DNA from: Roseofilum halophilum BLCC-M91 | GTDB lineage: Bacteria; Cyanobacteriota; Cyanobacteriia; Cyanobacteriales; Desertifilaceae | Reading direction: 5' to 3' | NCBI RefSeq assembly: GCF_030068445.1 | Contig: NZ_JAQPOK010000095.1 | Span: 1-33,712, forward strand | DNA: 33,712 nucleotides | Made by a program: the position numbers and the translations under genes | Notes under the pieces: generated by a model | Told to the model about the DNA's origin: nothing | The model's database searches: none | Seen by the model: the letters and a program-made list of their open reading frames with translations, nothing else | In this document: piece after piece, positions 1 through 8,300 of the stretch | Layout: each line of letters opens with the position of its first letter | Position numbering within the stretch: position 1 is the first letter of the stretch

Positions 1-2
1 TA

Positions 3-125
3 GGGCATACGGGAACTTTTGGGATAGACCCAATAAACGCTTGGGGAGAGAATACCTCTACTTTTTCAGAAGTGATTTTGTCTAAGCAAGTAATCTCAAT
101 GAACCAAGAATCCCCGTCTCTTTAG
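3..125 (+). CDS. tnpB: TnpB (IS200/IS605-type RNA-guided nuclease), C-terminal end only
   Basis: The reading frame is open from the left edge to a TAG at 123-125 and gives about 40 residues, including GHTGT, NAWGE and a final NQESPSL. From memory, this is the usual tail of cyanobacterial TnpB proteins of the IS200/IS605 group. These are RuvC-like nucleases guided by an RNA made from the element's right end. The catalytic residues lie outside the window, so integrity cannot be judged. The stop codon falls inside the right-end hairpin (112-132), a normal arrangement for these elements. The rest of the gene, any tnpA and the left end should lie just left of base 1. Confidence 0.75.
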   Translation, partial: GHTGTFGIDPINAWGENTSTFSEVILSKQVISMNQESPSL

Positions 126-140
126 AGCGGGGAGTGTCAA
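112..140 (+). mobile_element. Right end of IS200/IS605-type element
   Basis: CCCCG-CTC pairs with GAG-CGGGG around a TTTA loop, with one bulged T. The hairpin is followed by GAGTGTCAA. A subterminal hairpin followed by a TCAA-like cleavage site is how right ends of this transposon group look, and the tnpB frame ends inside it. The element most likely ends at base 140. Confidence 0.65.
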
Positions 141-196
141 CCAATTGCTTTGGTAAACTAGGGAGTGACCCCCTTGAGTAGGATAGAGTCGATTCT

Positions 197-379
197 ATGG
201 GACGCAAAGCTAAACTGAAACATCAACGCCATCACTCCCAGTCCCCAAAACCTAAACCGGAGTCTGGGCCTTTAGAGACGACTGATTTTGTCCAGGAGAT
301 TCAGCAGCAAGGCTATCAGCTCAAACAGAGTAAAACCGCTCCAGAGATTCCCCAGAATCAGATTAAACCCCAGTTGTAA
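197..379 (+). CDS. Small hypothetical protein, basic N terminus
   Basis: This gene encodes 60 residues. The basic N terminus (MGRKAKLKHQRHH) is followed by a polar stretch rich in Pro, Lys and Gln, with no membrane segment and no cysteine. A weak purine-rich AGGA lies about 12 bases before the ATG. The start resembles MGRKAKLK-type small proteins that I believe recur in cyanobacteria, but I know no function. The basic tract could bind nucleic acid; that is only a guess. It lies 57 bp after the IS right end, so the insertion may have displaced its original promoter region. Confidence 0.55.
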   Translation: MGRKAKLKHQRHHSQSPKPKPESGPLETTDFVQEIQQQGYQLKQSKTAPEIPQNQIKPQL

Positions 380-491
380 CAGAGAAAGCAGTGGCAGCAT
401 GGCCGGGTTATATCCAGTCCGTTTAGCTGTAGTTTAATGGATGACCCAGAGTTGATATTAAAAACTTAATCACTAAAAAGAAATATTGCGC

Positions 492-497
492 TATAAT
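492..497 (+). promoter_or_regulatory. Possible -10 box for the AhpD-like gene
   Basis: TATAAT lies 52 bases before the likely ATG at 549. No good -35 is seen at the right distance; TTAATC at 466-471 is too far (20-base spacer). Weak evidence. Confidence 0.3.
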
Positions 498-548
498 TAT
501 ACTTGAACCCTTCAGTCAACCTGATTAAGATTCCCAGGAGATAACGTG

Positions 549-893
549 ATGAAAAACTATCCCGAAATCAGCAAACACTTTATGGCCGGGAGTAAAGAGC
601 TGGCAAAAGCAGAGCCAGACACCATGAAAGCGTTTAAGACCTTAATTATGGCTACAACGGCTAAAGAGGGAGCGCTCTCCCCCAAAGTCAAAGAATTAAT
701 TGCTCTGGCTCTGGGTATCGCGGCCCGATGTGATGGTTGTATCGCCCATCACACAGAAGCTTGCATTAAAGCCGGGGTAACCCGTGAAGAACTGGTAGAA
801 ATGATCGGCGTTTGCCAACTGATGGGGGGAGGGCCTTCAACGGTTTATGGTGCAGAGGCCTTGATGGCTTATGACCAGTTTATGGCAAAATAA
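549..893 (+). CDS. AhpD-like carboxymuconolactone decarboxylase (CMD) family protein
   Basis: This gene encodes 114 residues in one CMD/AhpD domain. The core shows CDGC-IAHH-TEAC around residues 60-70, the CxxC plus nearby His pattern of AhpD-type thiol peroxidase-like proteins. PKVKELIALALGIA before it and the Gly-rich GGGPSTVYGAEAL after it also fit the family. Such proteins usually reduce peroxides or transfer disulfides in the cytoplasm, but the substrate here is unknown. GTG 546 directly precedes ATG 549. I prefer ATG because AGGAG (536-540) is 8 bases away, against 5 for GTG. The gene stands alone and ends in a good terminator. Confidence 0.85.
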   Translation: MKNYPEISKHFMAGSKELAKAEPDTMKAFKTLIMATTAKEGALSPKVKELIALALGIAARCDGCIAHHTEACIKAGVTREELVEMIGVCQLMGGGPSTVYGAEALMAYDQFMAK

Positions 894-918
894 TCTTAAC
901 ATTTAACGCAATTGAAAG

Positions 919-949
919 TCCCTCGCCGAAAGTTAGCAGAGGGATTTTT
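919..949 (+). terminator. Rho-independent terminator after the AhpD-like gene
   Basis: A TCCCTC / GAGGGA stem (919-924 with 939-944) is followed immediately by TTTTT. It sits 26 bases after the stop codon, between convergent genes. Confidence 0.75.
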
Positions 950-974
950 CACAAGTCCGAAGCGCTCTCATGTT

Positions 975-2666
975 TTAATGATGGATGAGAGGATTTCCAA
1001 CGACGTTAGCTCTCGGTGAAATTGGAGTTTTAGGGGTTCCGTTATACAGTTGGGTCTCTCGATCTAAAACAGAAATTACTTTTTGATAACAGAGTTCACA
1101 TTGGGCTAAGGAATCACCGATATTGGTTAATCCTAGTTTACCGAATTCTGATAAGGTTCCCATTAAGTGAAATACGGTTCCGGTTTCGGTTCCGGTGTCG
1201 AAATGTAGATTATGATGGGCGATAATATCGATTAAATCGTGGGGCAATAGTCCGTGATAGGATTTTCTCTGTAAATTATCGCTTGCTAAATAATATTTGG
1301 GTCGCCCTTTTTGGCTATAAAATAAGCCATCTTCAGAATTATAAAATCCTCCAGTCAAATATTGTAAGGTCATAAATGGATGGGTTGTGCCACCACAGCG
1401 CAGATTGATTTCAATGGCGAATACATCCCAATCCGAGGAAGAGCTGTTAGTAGAAGGGATGGCGATAAAATCAACAGAAAAGCGCTCTAACGCTCCTTTT
1501 TCGGCTAAGTTCTGGCCAATTAAGCGGCCATATTCCTGGATTTTAAGGCGATAGGGTTCGTCGGCGGGAAATTGACAGCCGAGATAAATTTGGCCATCGG
1601 GGCCGCCTAAAATTTGGTCATGGGTCGATAGGATTTCTACGGTTCCTAGGGGAGTGATTTGGGCTTGGACGCTGGGCGATCGCTTGTTGTCTCCTTCAAT
1701 AAAGGCTTCGACAATGGCTCCCAATTCGGGAATACGGGAGCCAAAGGTGGGCCAGGTTTCTCCGGGGCCTTGAAATCTGAGGTGCTGAAACTGGTTTTTG
1801 ATGGCGCGGAGGCGATCGCCGTGGGACGCTTTTCCGGGTTGATAATCAGCAATGGGATTTAAATGGAGTAAGGCATTGCCTTCACCGGAAAATCCTTCAT
1901 TGAGTTTAATCACCATCCGCTTCAGGTGCGGTTGTCGCTCCCATAAATCAGCCGATGCTTCCGCTAAGTCTTGGGCATTCCACACCGAATGGCAGCCATC
2001 GGGATGGGGAATGTTGCATTGGGCAAAAATTTCCCGACTGCCCGATTTCGTACCCCAGTAGAGTAGTTCCGGATCGCAAGCAAACAGGGGAAGCTGTAAT
2101 CTGACTGATAATTCCCGCTCCCAGGATGTGGCGTTGAAGCAAACCATATAAGAGTTTTGGGAACGGAGCGATCGCCGAATTCGCTCAATTAAGCGAGGAC
2201 GGTCTAAAATTTTTTCCGTTAGAGATTTACACGAGCGATCGTAAGCCGAGAACAATAATAGGCGATCGCGAGCATGGGAAAAGGGAATACCGGGTAAAAG
2301 GTGGAGATAATAATCAACAATAATCTCTGGTAGGGGTTCGGAGGTAACATAAACTAAGCGAGTGCGAGGATTTTTTAATCGAATCAGGGAAAACAGCATC
2401 CGCTCTTCGTAGTGCATGACCCCTTCAACTTTCTGAAGTTCTTGTTGATCCAACGTCAGGGAGGGAATAACCAAGATATCATAATCATCAGGTTCGGTTA
2501 TGGGGGAAGTGTGCCAATTCGGGGCGATCTCACTTTGATCCAGGAGTTGGGGTAACTCACAACTTTGATGACAGAGTGAATTTCGCCACTGAGTTTGAAG
2601 ATATCGAAATTGGTCAATGACATCCGGTCGATCTTTACATTCGATTCCGTGTCTGGAGTGGTGCAT
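975..2666 (-). CDS. PGM1-like ATP-grasp peptide/carboxylate-amine ligase
   Basis: This gene encodes 563 residues. The first 240 residues are variable. The ATP-grasp core follows, with IKLNEGFSGEGNAL (lysine 254 and a Gly-rich ATP loop) and EAFIEG around 320. FSVDFIAI and FAIEINLRCGGTTHP (D399, E419, N421) look like the magnesium-binding residues. The C-terminal stretch with FHLMGTLSEFGKLGLTNIGDS resembles the C-terminal domain of PGM1, the peptide ligase of pheganomycin biosynthesis. ATP-grasp ligases of this type activate a carboxylate as acyl phosphate and join it to an amine. The substrate is unknown, and no peptide-precursor gene or other biosynthetic gene lies nearby. It is divergent from the CheA gene across a 129-bp gap. 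Family assignment is fairly sure; role unknown. Confidence 0.75.
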   Translation of the reverse strand: MHHSRHGIECKDRPDVIDQFRYLQTQWRNSLCHQSCELPQLLDQSEIAPNWHTSPITEPDDYDILVIPSLTLDQQELQKVEGVMHYEERMLFSLIRLKNPRTRLVYVTSEPLPEIIVDYYLHLLPGIPFSHARDRLLLFSAYDRSCKSLTEKILDRPRLIERIRRSLRSQNSYMVCFNATSWERELSVRLQLPLFACDPELLYWGTKSGSREIFAQCNIPHPDGCHSVWNAQDLAEASADLWERQPHLKRMVIKLNEGFSGEGNALLHLNPIADYQPGKASHGDRLRAIKNQFQHLRFQGPGETWPTFGSRIPELGAIVEAFIEGDNKRSPSVQAQITPLGTVEILSTHDQILGGPDGQIYLGCQFPADEPYRLKIQEYGRLIGQNLAEKGALERFSVDFIAIPSTNSSSSDWDVFAIEINLRCGGTTHPFMTLQYLTGGFYNSEDGLFYSQKGRPKYYLASDNLQRKSYHGLLPHDLIDIIAHHNLHFDTGTETGTVFHLMGTLSEFGKLGLTNIGDSLAQCELCYQKVISVLDRETQLYNGTPKTPISPRANVVGNPLIHH

Positions 2667-2795
2667 TCGGTCAACCCACTATAACATCTATATAATAAAA
2701 CCTTATCAGATTAGATGTCTCCTATTTGATGAATAATCTTTGAGCAACTACCGGCCTTTCACAGTTAAGTCCTTTGAGTCAATCCCAGGTGAATC

Positions 2796-5285
2796 ATGAT
2801 CATCGAAGATGAAGAACTGCGGCAACTTTATAAAGTCTCTAGCGAGGAACACCTGCAAAATCTAGAGGCAGGTATTTTGCACCTAGAGCAACATCCAGAC
2901 GATGGGGAAAAACTCCAAGAAGTTCTCCGAGAAGCTCATACCCTCAAAGGAGACTCTCGGATGTTGGGGGTTAAGGACGTGGAATCCCTGGCCCATCAAA
3001 TTGAGCAAGTGGTCGGTAAACTCAAAGAGGATACGAAGGCCCTTGAGGGGGGAATGGACGATCGCCTCTATTATGGCTTAGATGCCATTCGCCAAGTTGT
3101 CCATGAAGCCGTCACCGGCGAACCTTCAGGCATTGAAGCCTACAAAGTCTTAGCCGTCCTCATGGGGGCGAATATCCCGAACCATTCTACTCCACAAGCT
3201 GAACCGGTGGCCGAGCCACCCCCAGAGGAGTCCCTTCCCGAACCGGCAGAACCCCAGCCAGCAGAGCCAGCAGAGGCCACATCGGCAGCAGAGGAGTCCC
3301 TTCCCAAACCGGAACCCGAACCCCAGCCAGAGGAGCCAGCAGAGCCAGCAGAGGCCACATCAGCAGCAGAGGAGTCCCTTCCCAAACCGGAGCCAGTAGT
3401 ACAGGAGCCACCAGAGTCTGTAAAACCCATCTCCGCGTCCCCGCGTCCCCCTGTCCCCGTTTCCCCATCTCCTCCACCTGTGCCTGAAAAGACCGACTCG
3501 AAGACCGCAGCACCAGTAATGGGAGCGAATTATCGGATTGAGAGTGTGCGGGTTGCCACTCAAAATCTAGATGATTTGATGACGCAAACCGGAGAGTTAA
3601 CCGTCAGTAAAATCCGCATGGCTCACCATATTAGTACCATGAACGATATGGTCAATTTGTGGGAAGAGTGGAACCGGCAAACCTATGGCAATCTTAGTTT
3701 TGAGCAGAGTGTGGATAAGTTGCAAGCGCTCAAACAACGCCATGAAGAATATTTACAAGAGATGGGCAAACTGTTAAATCAGTTGCGATCGCGAGCTTCC
3801 GAAGATGTGGCTCGTTTAGAGGCGATCGCCAATCAACTCGATTCTGGCATTCGCACCCTACGCCTATTGCCCTTATCCACCATTTTTAACCTATTTGGGC
3901 GCTTAGTTCGAGATTTAGCCAAACAACAAGGAAAACAAATCAACTTAATCCTAGAAGGCGCAGAAACCAAAGCCGATAAACGCATTTTAGAAGAAATGAA
4001 AGACCCCTTAATGCACATGATCCGCAATAGTGTCGATCATGGCATTGAAACCCCTGCCGAACGCATCGCCCAAGGGAAACCCCCCCAAGCAACCGTTCAT
4101 CTGAAAGGGTCTCAAATTGGCAATAGTATTATTATTGAACTTAAGGATGACGGGCAAGGCTTAAACGTAGAAAACATTAAAAGCACAGCCAAAAACAAGG
4201 GACTGCGACGACCCGAAGAACTCGAAGCCATGACCGAGGCACAAATTCAATCCCTAATTTTTGCCCCTGGATTTTCCACTCGTAAGTTAGTCACTGAAGT
4301 TTCTGGGCGCGGTGTTGGATTAGACGTGGTACGCACCAATGTGGAACATTTAAAGGGAAGTATCCATGTGGAATCCACTCCCGGTAAAGGCTGTAAATTT
4401 ACCATTCAACTGAGTACCAGTTTAGCCACTGCTTCCGTTTTATTGGTATCGGTTCAGGGTGCAACCTATGCTATTCCAGTAGAATTTGTCAAGACAACTT
4501 TACTTATTCCAGAGCATCAAATTTTTGCGATCGAGGGTCGAGATACTTATGCCATGGATCAAGAACCCATTTCCATTGCTCGGCTGGAAGAAATTTTAGA
4601 ATTATCCTCTGCTTCTGAATCTGAGGGTGAGTCTGGAAAAACCAAAAATATAGAACTTTTACCTTGTATTATCTTGCAAGTTGGAACAGAATTATTAGGA
4701 GTGATTGTGGATGAACTGCTCGATCAACAGGATATTATTCTCAAACCCCAAAGTCGTCTTTTGCAACGGGTTCGGAATGTCTCTGGGGCAACCATTTTAG
4801 GGACAGGTGAAGTCTGTATGGTCTTAAATCCTCAAGATTTAGTCAAGTCAGTCCAGAGGAAAAATATCCAACGAAAAATCGAGTCTTCTGAGTCCATCAA
4901 AAAGCCAGAGGATAATGGTAAACAAGCCGTTTTGCTATTAGCAGAGGATTCGATCGCCACCCGTACTCAAGAAAAACGAATTTTGGAAAGTGCAGGTTAT
5001 GAGGTAGTGACGGCTGTAGATGGCTTAGATGCCTATAATAAGTTAAAAACTCGTCAGTTTGATGGCGTGATTTCTGATGTACAAATGCCCAATTTAGATG
5101 GGTTATCGTTAACTGCAAAAATTCGGGAGCATAAGGAATATGAAGACCTGCCAATTATTTTAGTCACCTCTTTGGCTTCTGATGAAGATAAACATCGGGG
5201 CGCAGAAGCCGGGGCAAGTGCCTATTTAACCAAGGGAGGATTTAGTCAGGAGTTATTATTAGAAACGGTACGCCGTTTAGTGTAG
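2796..5285 (+). CDS. CheA-type hybrid histidine kinase (HPt-HATPase-CheW-REC)
   Basis: This gene encodes 829 residues. An HPt domain carries the phosphorylated His48 in EAHTLKGDSRMLG. A Pro/Glu/Ala-rich linker (about 130-245) contains an in-frame 78-bp repeat. A dimerisation helix region is followed by the HATPase domain (N-box DPLMHMIRNSVDHGIE near 403, DDGQGL near 450, GRGVGLDVV near 503). A CheW-like domain spans about 545-690, and a C-terminal receiver domain has phospho-acceptor Asp761 in SDVQMPNLDG. This is the cyanobacterial CheA/PilL-like arrangement that drives type IV pilus motility or phototaxis. No mcp, cheW or response regulator genes adjoin it, so the signalling output cannot be read from context. 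The ATG has a weak AGG 8 bases upstream. All key residues I looked for are present. Confidence 0.88.
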   Translation: MIIEDEELRQLYKVSSEEHLQNLEAGILHLEQHPDDGEKLQEVLREAHTLKGDSRMLGVKDVESLAHQIEQVVGKLKEDTKALEGGMDDRLYYGLDAIRQVVHEAVTGEPSGIEAYKVLAVLMGANIPNHSTPQAEPVAEPPPEESLPEPAEPQPAEPAEATSAAEESLPKPEPEPQPEEPAEPAEATSAAEESLPKPEPVVQEPPESVKPISASPRPPVPVSPSPPPVPEKTDSKTAAPVMGANYRIESVRVATQNLDDLMTQTGELTVSKIRMAHHISTMNDMVNLWEEWNRQTYGNLSFEQSVDKLQALKQRHEEYLQEMGKLLNQLRSRASEDVARLEAIANQLDSGIRTLRLLPLSTIFNLFGRLVRDLAKQQGKQINLILEGAETKADKRILEEMKDPLMHMIRNSVDHGIETPAERIAQGKPPQATVHLKGSQIGNSIIIELKDDGQGLNVENIKSTAKNKGLRRPEELEAMTEAQIQSLIFAPGFSTRKLVTEVSGRGVGLDVVRTNVEHLKGSIHVESTPGKGCKFTIQLSTSLATASVLLVSVQGATYAIPVEFVKTTLLIPEHQIFAIEGRDTYAMDQEPISIARLEEILELSSASESEGESGKTKNIELLPCIILQVGTELLGVIVDELLDQQDIILKPQSRLLQRVRNVSGATILGTGEVCMVLNPQDLVKSVQRKNIQRKIESSESIKKPEDNGKQAVLLLAEDSIATRTQEKRILESAGYEVVTAVDGLDAYNKLKTRQFDGVISDVQMPNLDGLSLTAKIREHKEYEDLPIILVTSLASDEDKHRGAEAGASAYLTKGGFSQELLLETVRRLV
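3226..3400 (+). repeat. In-frame 78-bp tandem repeat in the CheA linker
   Basis: A CAGAGGCCACATC-centred unit recurs with a 78-bp (26-codon) period (3271 and 3349). A further partial copy is recognisable by GAGGAGTCCCTTCCC at 3226. It encodes EATSAAEESLPKPEP-type segments in the HPt-kinase linker. The linker then runs into a Pro-rich stretch (3435-3480, CCGCGTCCCC-like) resembling the GTGTCTCC repeats near 19760. Confidence 0.8.
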
Positions 5286-5332
5286 TTTCTCTTAACCTAA
5301 AACCTACCCTCGCCCTGAACGTCATCAAAGGG

Positions 5333-5359
5333 CATTACCCTTCTGCCGCGCGAAGCGCT
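5333..5359 (+). repeat. 27-bp dispersed repeat, copy A
   Basis: This sequence starts CATTACCCTTC and ends GCGAAGCGCT. Its exact reverse complement is at 29829-29855. The copy ends 8 bases before the ATG of the large membrane protein, where a ribosome binding site would be expected; none is seen. Confidence 0.85.
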
Positions 5360-5367
5360 ATAAAACT

Positions 5368-8300
5368 ATGGCTCCTGTTCCTGAGTCGATCATTGAAATT
5401 GAGCTAGATCCAGCCTTACCTATCAATTCTGTACTGGAAGGGTTGAAACTTTGGCAAGATTTGGGAATTTTAACCGAGGATTCCGTCTATCTCTGCTTGA
5501 AAGTGGATACCCGTCATCCCCGTTTCTTAGAAGGGTTAGAAATTGGCTTACGTTTAGGTTTAATCGATCCCTTACGGGTAAAACAGATTGCCCATAATTA
5601 TCTGTGTTGTACGATTCCAGAACCCCAAAAGATCGCGCCCCAGGTGATTGCGCCACCGGTTGCAGAACAACCCCCGATACTATCAACACCGGTTTTAAGG
5701 ACTGCCCCCACGGTTTTTAAACCCAGTTGGATCGGGCAACGCTTAGAGTCTTTGAAAGCAGAATTAAGCGTGCGCTGGTTATTATTTTTAGGGCTATTTC
5801 TCGTCGTTCTCTCTTCTGGGGTATTTGCTGCCAGTCAATGGGAAAATTTCCCTGCCATAGCCCAATATGGGGTGCTGTTAGGATATACGTCTTTGTTTTG
5901 GTTGATTAGTCGTTTAGCCAGTCAGAAAGAGAATTTAGAATTAACCTCACAAGCCCTAAAATTGGTTACATTGCTTTTAATTCCGGTCAATTTTTGGGCA
6001 ATGGATGACTTTGGGTTATGGAGTCATCCTGTTAATGGTTTAGCGAGTCTGGGATCGGCGGTATATTTAACGGTTATGGCTGGCTCCCTCTGGCAGACTA
6101 AAACTAGGGTTTCTTTGGGCTTCCCGATTTATCTTCTTGCCAGCTATCTCCATTGGGGTTGGGGTGTCCCAAATTTTCCCATTTTTTCGGTTTATTTGGC
6201 AACTCTGGGCAGCTTAGGATTCTATGTCTATCAGTTCCAAAATCTGCAAAATTCTTTGAAACAAACGCTGCGACTGAGCCGCTTAAGTCTTTATGCGATC
6301 GGTATTCTACTGTTTCGTGCGATTTTTGTGCAAGGGGTTGTTTTACCTCATTTAGGTTTAGCGATCGCTCTCTGTGGAACTTTCACCGTTTGGCTGTCTT
6401 TCACCCGTCGCTCCCAATACCATAAACCGATCAATCGCCTGGGTTTAACTCTGCTATTTTTTGCCTGGTTTGTCTCTATCTGGGTAACATTTCCTTGGCA
6501 AGGGGTAGTTATTAGTTTAATTGCGACACAAATCTACCAGCAATTTATTGCTCGCTGGCAACATCGGCGCGATCTGGCGATCCTGTGGTTGATTGGGGTG
6601 CAGATGTCTCTGCTGCTGTGGAGCTTTGTTCCTGAGATGTTACAATCGCAGATTATCGCCACAGCAGTAGAGATTACCCAAGCGCAAGAGGTGCCGATCG
6701 CTCTCATCAGTGCGATCGGATTGCCTTACCTCATCTGGATCGTTCATATGGGCGATCGCTTCTATCGACGGGAAAAACCGAAACTCGCCCATTTTTCCGA
6801 GTTTGTTGCTCTGGGGTTAGGCATTAGCTTACTGATTTTCAGTTTTCCTAATGCCATTTTACGGATTTTCTGTTTAACTAATTTGGTGTTTCTGCTGATG
6901 TGGGTAACCAAGCGGCGATACGATCTGCACATTCTGCATTCGTTTCACTTGCTTGTCTACCTGAATCACTGCACCGGATTAGCCCTTCTTTTAAGCCTGA
7001 TTCATTATGTCAACTCTAACTTAAGCTTAAACACTTGGGCGCTGATTTTGCTGGCAATGACGGTTATGGAATGGTGGTTTTCCGATCTGCGTCGTTCCCT
7101 AGAACCGAGTGAGTATGAAAAGATTTGGCAACAAAGCGCTTGGTTGATTGGATTTGGGTTAGGGGCGATCGCCTATTTACTCCTGTTCTCTACCCTAAAA
7201 GAGTATACTTTTACTTTCGCCCATCTCCCTTGGCTCGCCATCCCTGCAACCCTTACCCTGATTAGCTATTCCCCCCACTCCCATAAACAAGATCTCGCGC
7301 CTAAATTGAGTATCGTGATGCTCTTTTTAGCTCAAGCCTTGGTGTTGGAAACTCCAGGATGGCGCGTTTTCGGGCTGGCAGTGGCTACCCTCATCATGGT
7401 GTTCAATACCCGTAAACTGCCCCATATTGCCACTGCTACCCTTACCATGGGTTGTGCCTTAAGTGCCCTAGGATTAATTTTGTGGGATCTGGTTCCGGGA
7501 ATGCCTCCTGCGATCGATCCCCTGTGGTTAATGCTGGGGGCGATCGCCGCTTCCCCATTGTGGGGAATCCGTCATTATACGTTACGCAAAAGTATTCCCC
7601 ATTACACTCAAGCGCTGGATATTTGGGCGATCGCCCTCTGTGGCACAGTTCTCACCCTCCAGGGCATTTGGGTAAGTCAAGAACTGCTCACTCCCACTTA
7701 TCTCTCCATCAGTACCAGTATGCTCCTCAGTGGTGCAACCGCCTATCGCAGTTGGTATCCGAAACCCAAACCCACCGCCATCGGATGGAGTAGCGCGGCT
7801 GTCATGGTGGCGGTTTTACCGACGATGAAGGTTTTCGATCTCAGGTGTTTAAGTTTACTGGTTGCTACCTTTATCTTCATCGGTCATAGTCGCTATTCTC
7901 GTCAACTGTACCTCACTGCCATGACCGTTGGCTTAGGATTAGTCACCGAGCGCGTCATTTTATCCGATTGGATCGACATTCCCTCAACCACTTGGTGGAT
8001 CGTCGGTGCAGTCAATGTTCTCGGATTATGGATCGGAGCCAAACACCTGCGCTTAGGTAAAGCACAATGGCAGCGCCAGTTAACCCGACTTTATCGTAAA
8101 AGTTTCCATGGATGGGCGATCGCCCTCTGTCTCTTTTGCTTAACCCTCCTCACCCTCCATTCCGTCCTCGTTTACATCAACACCATCCCCCCCCAAATCA
8201 CCGTTTTTATCAGCTTAATTCTGCTCTTTATCGCCCTTCTCTACAGTCAGAAAACCCGCCCCCATCACCCCCTAGGGGCGGGTTTATTCAGATTTTGGGA

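Larger units (their letters stand above)
1..158 (+). ncRNA. Probable omegaRNA (reRNA) 3' portion plus guide of the TnpB element
   Basis: In IS200/IS605 tnpB elements the guide RNA is transcribed from the 3' end of tnpB through the right end. It finishes with about 16-20 nt copied from the flanking host DNA. Here that guide would start right after base 140 and read CCAATTGCTTTGGTAA. This is inferred from the family layout; the sequence itself shows only the hairpin and the end motif. The 5' limit is outside the window. Confidence 0.4.

Noticed and set aside
3140-3563. Reverse-strand Gly/Ser- or Trp-rich open frames opposite the CheA linker
   Set aside because: Composition is the mirror of the in-frame linker repeat; the forward gene has clear domains on both sides.
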